Below are positions 1-8,600 of a stretch of 64,000 nucleotides of DNA, in pieces. How positions within the stretch are numbered: position 1 is the first letter of the stretch; each line of letters opens with the position of its first letter. The translations under genes were made by a program, and so were the position numbers. A model generated the notes under the pieces. The model was given only the letters and a program-made list of their open reading frames with translations. It was not told the DNA's origin and did not search any database. This DNA is from Rhizobium leguminosarum bv. viciae USDA 2370 (GTDB lineage: Bacteria > Pseudomonadota > Alphaproteobacteria > Rhizobiales > Rhizobiaceae): positions 237,676 through 301,675 of the forward strand of contig NZ_MRDL01000036.1 of assembly GCF_002008365.1 (NCBI RefSeq), given 5' to 3'.

Positions 1-137
1 GCATCTATCACGCTTAGTAAAGCCAGCTTATGGTCAACAAATTGCTAACGAGCGGATGCGTGAGCTCGGCGAATTGAGGATGCGGGCCCCAACCCGAGGC
101 GAAATCGCGCCCCTGCGCCCATTCATGGGAGCTAAGC

Positions 138-377
138 ACAAATACGCTTCCACGACCGTGACGTACTGGTGACCGATTGCGGCCGCATCTGCATGTACCG
201 CAAGAAGATCAATATCTTCACAGTCATGGCCGGCCAGAGCTCGACATCGAGGAGGTCGATGACGGCGTTTGGCTCGTCAGCTTCATGCGCTATGATCTCG
301 GATATATCGATCTGGAGCAGAGGACTTTGCAAACCATCGAGAACCCGTTCGGCACAAGGTTGTCACCCATGTCTTAG
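138..377 (+). pseudogene. C-terminal fragment of an integrase-type (probably IS481-like) transposase, frameshifted
   Basis: Two overlapping frames encode the C-terminus of a rhizobial integrase-catalytic-domain transposase. The first reads VTDCGRICMYRKKINIFTVMAGQ (about 168-235, split here as VTDCGRICMYRK and KINIFTVMAGQ). The second continues with EVDDGVWLVSF, YDLGYIDLEQRTLQ and NPFGTRLSPMS to a stop at 375-377. The switch of frame near 235-242 means about one base has been lost. No N-terminal or catalytic region remains, so it is an insertion-sequence remnant and cannot be active. The match to this family is from memory of its C-terminal motif; the exact IS name is not certain. Confidence 0.6.
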
Positions 378-536
378 GGACGTTCTGTTACCTATGTCTC
401 CGGTATGGGCAGGCAGATCTCCGGAACGATGCCGCGGACTCGGATGCCCGACAATTAAGTCACCATTGCTCGCCCTGGCGACACCCAGTAGTGTCGCCGT
501 CTCACCGACATATCGGCAGCGGCACGCAGCGATTCC

Positions 537-986
537 ATGGCAATTCTCTTCAAAACAACAATCAGCGAAAACACGGCATTCGAGATGATCGAACGGTCAC
601 TGTCAGGCGCCTACCGATATGACGGTTACCTCAATGTCGTTAGCGATGCGGGCGAGACGGCATTGTCTTGGGGGCCTGCAATGCATGCCGAAGAGTTCAA
701 GGCGGAGGTCAGCCAAATCCTACGGCAGACTTGGGATGCTGCCCGCTTCTGGGTCATCTATGAGCGCCGCGAAGACCGGAGGGATCCAGAAGGGACTGAC
801 ATCCGCAACGCGGCTTTCCGCCTGACGCGCGGATACAGTGGCGTTATCGTTGTCACGCTCAGTCTCCTTGGGAAGCGCGACAGCGCCAATGACCTGGAAC
901 TCGTCTTCGTCTGCTTCGAGCAGGATTTTCACAGGAGGAATTTTCGCGTGCGCTACGAGGGTAAGCCGTTACCAAACCAGGGTTGA
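537..986 (+). CDS. Hypothetical protein, 149 aa
   Basis: An open frame of 149 codons with plausible protein composition: a mixed alpha/beta pattern, an acidic and charged middle (WVIYERREDRRDPEGTD) and a hydrophobic strand (GVIVVTLSLLG). I do not recognise the family. There is no convincing Shine-Dalgarno sequence before the ATG at 537, and it lies between two insertion-sequence remnants, so it may itself be a leftover or a truncated gene. No signal peptide or membrane segment is visible. Confidence 0.35.
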   Translation: MAILFKTTISENTAFEMIERSLSGAYRYDGYLNVVSDAGETALSWGPAMHAEEFKAEVSQILRQTWDAARFWVIYERREDRRDPEGTDIRNAAFRLTRGYSGVIVVTLSLLGKRDSANDLELVFVCFEQDFHRRNFRVRYEGKPLPNQG

Positions 987-1021
987 TCTTGCTCGAAAAC
1001 GTGTTGCTCACGCGCGCGACC

Positions 1022-1173
1022 GTTCTACGTTCGATTTGAAGGCGAGGGGCAGGAGAACAGGGCGACCATTGCTTCGCTCATCGAGCCGTCGATCCGTAGA
1101 CCTATCTGACCGCCACGCTCACTGCCATCGACAATAGTCACAAGCAGAGCCGTATCGATGAGCAATTGCTGTG
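1022..1173 (+). pseudogene. IS66-family TnpC transposase remnant
   Basis: Read across two frames, this stretch gives GQENRATIASLIE and then TYLTATLTAIDNSHKQSRID with EQLLW after it. This matches the conserved C-terminal end of IS66 TnpC proteins (family pattern: ENWA-IASLIE ... YLTATLTAI-N-HKQSRID-LLPW). A deletion and frameshift separate the halves, and the rest of the transposase and both IS ends are missing. It is a decayed fragment. Confidence 0.6.
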
Positions 1174-2071
1174 GAAGGAAATCACAGACTTCGACTTTGA
1201 CGACCGCCCGCTTAAGATGCGATGGAACTGGCAACACCATCGCACGCAAGATGCCCCGACAGATTACCTATACCCTATGATCAATTGGAAGGTTGGTCGC
1301 CCGCAAACCGTCGGTGCCGAGGGTTAAGGGGGGATTCCCGAAAACGAGTTTGAAAAGGGTGCTCCGGATCAGGGGCAGACACCCTTTTCGTGCTGAGTTT
1401 TGCAGTCTCAGCGGAACGGAAATTAGCAGAGAGATTGCTGTCTACCATCGGACCGAAGTCCGACTCACTCGCGATAATTCGTCGATGTCAGCGCCGAGGG
1501 GACACCATCAATGTGATTATTCGGGTGGGAGAAGTCGACGGTCGCACGTGCCGGAATCGGTCGGAACTTCGTAATGCTCGTCGCCGAGCTAGATACCGCG
1601 AATTCGCCTGGAGGAGGCGCCTGCGGAGCTTATCCGCAGGCGGAGTCGCTAGATAGGTCTGCCGTCCACAACGCCGCTCGTCGAGGTAAACGCAACGGCG
1701 CTGCCTTAGTGCAGAGGGCCACCCATACCACTGCCGCAGACACAAAAAAGGCCCCACTATGGAGCGGGGCTAAGGTTGAGGTGGGTCGCATATAGCGAAG
1801 TGTAACGAATCTCCGCACGACCCGAAGGTTTTACGATCAACGGAGCATATTGTTCCCGTGCCGACAGATTTTTTTGAGTTCGTTTCCCTGTTTCGGGCTC
1901 CACGTCGTAGCGAAGCCTTACTTTCAGTTGAAGAGCGTTATCGACTTGCCGGCCGACCGTGCAATTCCAGTAGTTTTTCAGGACGCGTCGACTCGCAAAT
2001 CTGCGAGTGATCCATCGGCGACCGTCGAGCGAATGGCAGTCAGGTTTGGAAACATACGATAAACGTTTGAA
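1174..2071. other. Gene-poor flank between IS debris and the transposon
   Basis: No ORF here looks like a real gene; the short frames show no family motif and no good ribosome binding site. Two hairpins stand out. One is a 10-bp perfect stem at 1618-1642 (CGCCTGCGGA, 5-nt loop, TCCGCAGGCG). The other is a weaker GCCCC/GGGGC stem near 1752-1771, preceded by a run of A. Before the transposon inserted, this DNA would have been directly downstream of the tRNA-Arg gene. Confidence 0.5.
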
Positions 2072-2076
2072 AAGAC
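2072..2076. repeat. Left target-site duplication AAGAC
   Basis: AAGAC lies directly before the terminal TGT at 2077 and is repeated exactly at 35568-35572, directly after the terminal ACA. Five base pairs is the duplication length of Tn7-family elements. Confidence 0.93.
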
Positions 2077-2211
2077 TGTAGCGCTCGGCATCAGCCTAAA
2101 TTGACACCCATAGAAATCATTGCGCTTTCCGGATCGACCGCTCCTCGAAACGTACACCGAGCTTGGCAACAGCTTGCACCGGGTCCGCTCTGCTTGGCAA
2201 CAGCGTAAACT
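2077..2211 (+). repeat. Left transposon end with presumed TnsB-binding repeats
   Basis: The terminal site GCTCGGCATCAGCC (2083-2096) follows TGTAG. Two strong copies follow, CTTGGCAACAGCTTGCACC at 2162-2180 and CTTGGCAACAGCGTAAAC at 2193-2210. A degenerate copy keeping only CGTACACC lies at about 2151-2158. All point inward (plus strand). Spacing between the outer and inner sites is irregular, as at the left end of Tn7. Binding by TnsB is inferred from position and repetition. Confidence 0.88.
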
Positions 2212-2490
2212 GGGCTTTTCGATACCATTTCAGGCCTGAATCGCACACGGGGCGATAATGCAAGGCATGGATTGCGCGTGGCTGGAAAGGCTTTTGGCAC
2301 GAATAGCTCCGGGTGCGCTTTTCGAACCTGTCGAGCGCATTGATCGTGTCATGACAGTCATGCTCTCGCACGAACGGGGACGTCTCCTGGCGATGACACC
2401 CCATCGCTTGAAGCCGTTGGTCTCTTTCGCCGAAAGACTTCTTCAATCTACAATCAGTAGATGTCATAGGATTCGCAGGGGGAAGATTTC
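2212..2490. other. Leader region between left end and ABC-3C operon
   Basis: About 280 bp without a supportable gene. A frame starting at 2258 overlaps the ABC-3C CTD gene in another phase and lacks any recognisable motif. The promoter of the ABC-3C operon should lie here, but I see no clear -35/-10 pair. Confidence 0.4.
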
Positions 2491-3456
2491 ATGGATGACG
2501 ATTATCTCGAAGCCTATGATGAAACGTACATTGAGATCGCCTTGGAAAAGGAACTCCGCAGCCAGAGCGGCGATGCATTCCAGGACTTCTTTAGCAAGGT
2601 GATGGAGCGCCGTCATAAGGATTTCGTGAGAATTCAGGCACATGGCCCCAAGGGCGACGAAGGCGTTGACGGTCTGTTTCTCGCGGATGGGAAGACCATC
2701 TATCAATGCTACGGCGCGAAAAACGGGCACGTCATCGACTCCACCTATGTCTGCAACAAGATCCGCAAGGACTTCGACACAATCCGGGTGAAGCACCCGA
2801 AAGCGAAGAAGTGGTATTTTACCCACAATCTCGTGGGTGGCGTAATCATGGACGTGAGCAATACCGTGGCGGAAATGCGCGAGATCGGCGCGAAGTCCGG
2901 CATGGATGTGGCGTTCTTCGGCCCGAAGTTATTCGAGGACGAAGTCAAGCAACTCAGCAAGCATGATATCCGGCGATTGCTTGGAATCGACGTCCATCAG
3001 TCCAACAAACTCGAGCGCCTCCCACTCGCGTTGAACGAGATCATCAAGGGAATTATGGAGATCGCCGGCCAGGGCGTTGTTGCTTCCGGACCGCCGAAGG
3101 AAGTCCCCCTTGAGAAGTTCGACTACAACAGCATCCCGCCTCTTTGGCGCAGGTGTCTGACACTTGCGTTGGCCGATGCACCGATTGCCTGGGATTGCAT
3201 CGGCAGGTTCGGCGACGCTGCAGCAGCAGAAACCGTGCCGGCGTATTTCAAGGAAAGATATTCCGAACTCAAGCTCAGCTACACGTCGCCGGAGAGAATT
3301 CTCGAAGAGCTTCAAAAAGTGATGGTGGGCAAGATTCGAACCCTTGAATCCAATATGATCCGTGACTTTGCAGGGCACGTTATGCTCGCCACCATGTTTG
3401 AATCTTGCCAGATTTTCGAGGACAAGGAGAAGATCACCAGCGGAACCGACCAATGA
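2491..3456 (+). CDS. ABC-three-component system CTD protein with Mrr/PD-(D/E)XK-like nuclease core
   Basis: First gene of an ABC-three-component (ABC-3C) conflict operon, 321 aa. The N-terminal half looks like a restriction-endonuclease fold. The helix QDFFSKVMERRH (31-42) is followed by GDEGVDG (55-61) and YQCYG (71-75), the spacing of a D...QxY-type Mrr-like active site. The C-terminal half (about 150-321) would be the ABC-3C partner domain that couples the effector to the ATPase. The start at 2491 is supported by GGGGGAAG ten bases upstream. Its stop overlaps the next gene by ATGA, pointing to translational coupling. In the family this component is thought to act as the effector against invading DNA; substrate and trigger are not visible. 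Confidence 0.75.
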   Translation: MDDDYLEAYDETYIEIALEKELRSQSGDAFQDFFSKVMERRHKDFVRIQAHGPKGDEGVDGLFLADGKTIYQCYGAKNGHVIDSTYVCNKIRKDFDTIRVKHPKAKKWYFTHNLVGGVIMDVSNTVAEMREIGAKSGMDVAFFGPKLFEDEVKQLSKHDIRRLLGIDVHQSNKLERLPLALNEIIKGIMEIAGQGVVASGPPKEVPLEKFDYNSIPPLWRRCLTLALADAPIAWDCIGRFGDAAAAETVPAYFKERYSELKLSYTSPERILEELQKVMVGKIRTLESNMIRDFAGHVMLATMFESCQIFEDKEKITSGTDQ

Positions 3457-3695
3457 TCCTGCCGTCAAAATTCCTGCCAGCGGAACGTTCGCTCATTGTC
3501 CTCGGCAGTGAGATCCTGAATGAGCTCCGCGACTATCCCCTCTCCATCAGCGAGATCTGGGAGCGGATGTCGGCTGCCCGCCGAAATGTGCCGCTGGCCT
3601 TCGACTGGTTCGTGCTGGCGCTGACACTTCTCTATGCTATGAACGCCATTGAACTGGACAAGAACCTTGTGCGGCTCTTGCAGGTGTCTGGATGA
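3453..3695 (+). CDS. ABC-three-component system middle component, 80 aa
   Basis: Small middle component (MC) of the ABC-3C system, probably the MC6-like class. It is predicted all-helical, with a winged-helix-like pattern (RSLIVLGSEILNELR, ISEIWERM, FDWFVLALTLLYAMNAIEL). It overlaps the upstream CTD gene by ATGA (3453-3456) and the downstream ATPase gene by ATGA (3692-3695), so all three are almost certainly co-translated. In the family this subunit bridges the ATPase and the CTD/effector protein. No catalytic residues are expected. Subclass assignment is tentative. Confidence 0.72.
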   Translation: MILPSKFLPAERSLIVLGSEILNELRDYPLSISEIWERMSAARRNVPLAFDWFVLALTLLYAMNAIELDKNLVRLLQVSG

Positions 3696-5452
3696 TTATC
3701 CGCATCGGCAGCTCGCTCCCATCCTTCAGAGAAATAGCCTTCCAACAGGGCCTGAACATCCTTCTTGCAGACAAAGACGACGCATCTGGTGACGCGGAGT
3801 CCAGGAACAGTTGTGGGAAGTCCAGCCTCGTCGACATCATACATTTCCTGCTTGGAAGCACCCCAACCAAGGACTCACTCTTCAATGTCCCCGAGCTGGC
3901 GGATGTCCAGTTCTTCGCTGACATGAGCGTCAACGGGCTCAGCTTCCGGGTATCGCGCTCGACTCGAAATGATCGTCGCGTTGAAGTCGCGTTTGCCGAC
4001 GGAAAGGATCATGGACTCGAACTCGAACAAGATCTGATGTCGGTGCCGAGTGCAAGCGTGCAGGATTGGTGCGCATGGCTTGGCAGGCAGATGTTTCGCA
4101 TCCCGCGCTCTGCCGAGCATACACCCCCATCCTTCCGCTCTCTGTTCGGTTACTTCGCCCGCCGTCGAGAGGACGGAGGCTTCCAGGAGCCGACGAGGTT
4201 TGCGAAACCTGGTCAAAGCAAAAGCGCTGCGCAGGTAGCCCTTTCCTATCTGTTCGGCCTCGACTGGCAGCTCGCGATAGAGTTCCAGGAGCAGAGGGAC
4301 GAAAAGGCCGAGGTGGCCAGCCAGCGCAAGCGCGCGCAGGCGCGGGTCGGAGCAGCAGGGCGCTTGAAGACCGTATCGGCACTGCGGTCGGAGGTTGCTC
4401 TCACAAAGTCACAGGCAGAGACATTGCGGTCTCGTGTCACCAACTTCAAGGTTCATGACCAGTATCAGGAACTTGCTGCGGAGGCTTCGGCAGCCAAGGG
4501 GAGGGTGGAACAACTCAGCCGTGAAGCGGTCACCGTCAGCAGCGCGCTCGACCATATCAAGGAGAGCCTGGTCGCGGAGACGGTCAACGATGGACGCGAG
4601 GTGGCGAGCCTCTACAAGGCGGCCGGAATCCAGCTCCCGGAGACTGCCCTTCGGACCTTCGAGCAGGTGAAGGTGTTCCATGAGTCCGTCATACGGAACA
4701 GACGCCAGCACCTCAATGGACAGCTTGGTCAGCAGCAGCGTCGCTTCGACGAGATCAACGCTGAGATGACGGTCGTGGCGGCTCGCCGATCAGAGATCCT
4801 GTCGAGCCTCGCGGGAAAGGGAGCATTCTCCGACCTGTCCGACACGACACGGCAGCTTGCTCTCAAGGAAGGCGAACTGGCGCGCTTGGAGAACCAGCTT
4901 GCTGACGCACTCCTGCTCGAGAAGGACAGCACTGAAGCCAAGGATCACGAGAACAAGTTGCTGGCCCGTCTGCAGCATGACCTCGAGGCGCGCACAGATT
5001 CCATCGGGGCGGCAGTCGTTGCGGCCGACGAGGCGCGACAAGCCCTTTACCAGGAAGACAGACAGGGACTCCTCGAAATCACCGCGAAGCCAAGCGGCCC
5101 AGAATTCAAGATGACTATCGACGGCACGCGTTCCGGCGGGATCTCGAGCATGGAAATATTCTGTTTCGATTACGCCTTGTCGAAAATCACGAAGGATCGT
5201 CTCGGCGGCCCACGACTTCTCGTTCACGACAGCCATCTATTTGACGGTGTTGATGCGCGGCAGGTGGCCACGGCCATTGAAGTCGGAGCATCGCTGGCCG
5301 ACTACATAGATGGCCAGTACCTTGTCCTTCTGAATTCCGACGAATTCGAAAAGCTTCAGTTCAAGAAAGAATTCGACGCGAAGGCACGTGTGTTGCCCAC
5401 GGTCCTTCGGGACACCGAGGACGGAGGCTTGTTTGGCTTCCGCTTTAAATAA
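3692..5452 (+). CDS. ABC-three-component system ATPase (DUF2326, SMC/RecN-like)
   Basis: 586-aa SMC/RecN-like ABC ATPase. The Walker A loop is at 39-45 (NSCGKSS), followed by DIIHFLLGS. A long coiled-coil-like middle spans roughly 190-450, rich in E, K, R, L and A. The C-terminus carries the DUF2326 signature, with the ATPase B region around 505-520 (LLVHDSHLFDGVDARQ). It is the sensor and motor of the ABC-3C module and is thought to monitor DNA or phage structures, then activate the partner CTD protein. It starts inside the stop of the middle component (ATGA) and is the last gene of the operon. It converges with druE across a gap of about 175 bp. Confidence 0.8.
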   Translation: MIIRIGSSLPSFREIAFQQGLNILLADKDDASGDAESRNSCGKSSLVDIIHFLLGSTPTKDSLFNVPELADVQFFADMSVNGLSFRVSRSTRNDRRVEVAFADGKDHGLELEQDLMSVPSASVQDWCAWLGRQMFRIPRSAEHTPPSFRSLFGYFARRREDGGFQEPTRFAKPGQSKSAAQVALSYLFGLDWQLAIEFQEQRDEKAEVASQRKRAQARVGAAGRLKTVSALRSEVALTKSQAETLRSRVTNFKVHDQYQELAAEASAAKGRVEQLSREAVTVSSALDHIKESLVAETVNDGREVASLYKAAGIQLPETALRTFEQVKVFHESVIRNRRQHLNGQLGQQQRRFDEINAEMTVVAARRSEILSSLAGKGAFSDLSDTTRQLALKEGELARLENQLADALLLEKDSTEAKDHENKLLARLQHDLEARTDSIGAAVVAADEARQALYQEDRQGLLEITAKPSGPEFKMTIDGTRSGGISSMEIFCFDYALSKITKDRLGGPRLLVHDSHLFDGVDARQVATAIEVGASLADYIDGQYLVLLNSDEFEKLQFKKEFDAKARVLPTVLRDTEDGGLFGFRFK

Positions 5453-5626
5453 CTGAACGCTGATGTTGCAGAAGCATGGCCTCTGGGCCGGACAAAGAAC
5501 CAGGTTCAAACTGGCCACGACGCCGTAGGACTTGCTGTCGGATCGGGGCACACATTTCGACGCAACGACGTGTTGTCGAAAAGTGCCTCACCGACCCAAC
5601 CGGCCCCACGTTGGAACATCTGCGTT

Positions 5627-8600
5627 TCATTTGATCCTGGATGCAACAACATAGGTCGACCCATGTCCATTGCGCGCTACCGGAATCGAGAGACGCGAGA
5701 GCGCATTCGCTTGGCGAGGAAGCGCCGCCGTGAAGTCGTGACGGATGTTCGCACCACTGCGTGGGGCTTGCCATGCACCAAATCCTTGATCGAACGCGAG
5801 CGATACTGAGAGGCCACCTTCAAAAGTGATGTCCATATACCGCGCATGCGGGATCTGTGCGAATTGGACGTTCAGGTTCACGCCCTTCTCGCGTGCGTAA
5901 GCTTGTATGGATTGCTCCGCTTCTGGGCCGTCGCGCCAGTCATCGAACACCCGATACTGCGTTCCATTACGAGGGGCGGGAGGCGAGGTAAGGAGTTCGA
6001 CAGTGTGAGGTGATCCTTTCACCAGCGCGACCACGGTATCGATGAATAATTTCGCAACCAGTGGCGACCGGACATATTGATCACTGTACCTGATTGACGT
6101 CACCTTCTGTTCCTTCGCGATACCGAGTGGAGCAAGCAGCCCCCGGATACGATTTGCCATCGCTGCTCCGAACAAGGATGCGGGGCGGTCGAGTTCGTTC
6201 GTAATGGTTTCGTACTTCGAATCCGGCGACGGAAGGAGTGTCGTTTCGTCCAACGGTTTAGTCTCGCTTTGGAAGTCGATCGAGCCTCTTACGATCGGCC
6301 GTTCCACCGGGACACCCCAGGTCTCTCCTGGAAGCCATGGCTTTTCCTCCCGCGAGGCCCACACCGTTCGGCTTCCAGTGCTGCCTACAGCAACGCCAAT
6401 CTTGCTCCCATTGCCCGTGATAGGCATTGAGCCGATACAGATAGGGAAGGGTCTGGCGCCCGTGGCGAACCTCTTGCCAAGATCATACAGAGCAAGTCGA
6501 CCCGCGGTGTCGCAGTTCTTAATAAGCTCGTCCGGCACTACAAAGCCGATTTTGTGGCCATGGACTCGCCATCTATCCAGAACGGAAATGAGTGGCCACG
6601 CCGCCATCTCTCCTGCATCAGTTTCCGCAGGCAGGAATATCTGCAAGCTCGGCTTCTGCCCGTCTCTGAGCGCTCGCTCAACTTCATCCAGAACGGAAGT
6701 CGAAGCAAGTGAGTCCTTGGAGTACCGATCCCCGTCATCGAGCGCCTGATCGAACGAGAGGTGATTTCTTAGAAATCGGAGGGCGCCGATCCTATCGAGG
6801 GAGCCGGATTCGAATGGCGCGTCGCGAACCAGCACGCAAGCTGCGCACCCACTCGTGCAGCCAGAGTTCGAGCAATCGAGAACTTCGGTTGCTTCATATA
6901 AGACCTTCGAAAGATGTCCTGGGATCGAGGCGGCGAATCCTGCCCCACCTGCCGCCCGGTCAAACACCAGCATGGAAGCTGCTCTGCCGCCAAGGAAGCC
7001 GTCGGAGATCTTTGTGGCAAAGCCCATCTCGTCGGCCTCTATCCCGAGGATCCTCGCCGTACCTTCGCGAATTGCTATCGCCAGTGCCGTGGCGGCGGCC
7101 TTGCTGAGAGGATTCGAAGGCTGCAGTTCGAACACGTCCGTAGTGATCTCGTAGCCTAGTTCCATGTTCCGACGGACGGTCCAAGCGTTGTTGTTCCCTT
7201 CGCAAACGAGCGCGTTTTCGTCCTTCTTCCAGCGGAGAGGAGCGTGCCCAGCAAGAGGCGATGGAGTGGTCTGGTCGACATCCCCCGTGTCCAATACTGG
7301 GTGGTCTGGCGCGGCTCTTCCGCAATGAAGGCAGAGAGCATATCCATTCTTGGTCGGCCCGCGATTGCTGTAATAGACGGCGCCCTCGCGCGTACTGCGC
7401 AGACGCCCGAGGTCTGGAATCGGCAGTGATACCCACGGAGCAGCTCGTACCGAAACGCTAGGCTCCTCGGGAGCCACGTAAGATATCAAGTCGGTTTCGG
7501 CATGGACCTTGTCACGGGCATCGACCGTGAAACCGCCAGGACGGAGATATTGCCTGCTTGTCACAGGCCCGGCGCATACGGGGCATTCGACCAGTTTGTT
7601 GCGATTGGAATCGCTTGACCCGCAGCGCTTGCAGTTCCAGTGGAATTTCAGGCTCTGGACATCCCGGATATTCTCTTCCGTTGCTGGTCGCTTCCAGTTC
7701 AGCAGAACGCCGGCGGACTTGTGTACCAAACCGTCGAGCACAATCTCCGAGCCAGGCGCGTAATCCCTGATGGCGAGATCAAGCGATCTCTGCGGGCCGG
7801 ACAGTCTCGTGGTACGTCGCCCATCGAGGGGTTGATCCGACTTCGATCGATATGGCAGGAAAGTCACTACGCCAGTTGGGAAACCGTGCCCCGGCAGGAA
7901 CCCGCGATCTGCGAGTGCGCTAAGCAAGAACTCATCACAGAGCCTCTGCAGCTCCATTCCCATTCTGCTCCGACCTGCACCCTTTACGTCTTCGTCCTTA
8001 GCGAGGGTCTGGAGCCCGTCCCACTCGCTCAGGAATGTCTCCTCGAGATCGGTCACAGTCTGAAGGCAGGTGTCGATCATTGCCTTCTCCCCCTCGAGCA
8101 CCGAATGTCTGACAAGCCGCTCCAATTCAGCTTCGACGAGTTCAAGTGTCGTCGGCGCCTGTAGCCAATCCTTGAAGTGTGCAACCGGGCGCTGCTCTAG
8201 GAGAAGGCGCCGTTCGCCTACACCAGCCGGCGCGCCGAGAAATGCACCGATTGTCATGCGAATCGGATCGCCACCTCGTCCAATCATGAACCGGCGAAGA
8301 AGAAACGCGTTCACATGCCTCTGGACGATTGGACGACTGCTGAGAGCAACGCGTGGCGCAGCAAGCTTCCGATCAAGATAACTGATTGGCGAGACGAAGG
8401 CTTCTCTGTCCAGTGGACGATCGCGGCAGAAGGTGAATGCGAGGGAGAATGACTGACCGCGTCGACCAGCTCGACCAACACGTTGCTTGTAGCTCGCCAC
8501 GGACGGAGGCACATTGGTCATCATAACGGTGGACACTGAACCGATATCGACACCCATCTCCATCGTCGTGGAGCAGTTGAGGATATTGACCTCCCCGTCC

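Noticed and set aside
1337..1380. AAAAGGGTG...CACCCTTTT inverted repeat as a terminator
   Set aside because: The loop is over 20 bases and no gene ends just before it.
2258..2602. 114-aa plus-strand ORF at the left end
   Set aside because: Overlaps the well-supported ABC-3C CTD gene by over 100 bp and has no ribosome site or motif.
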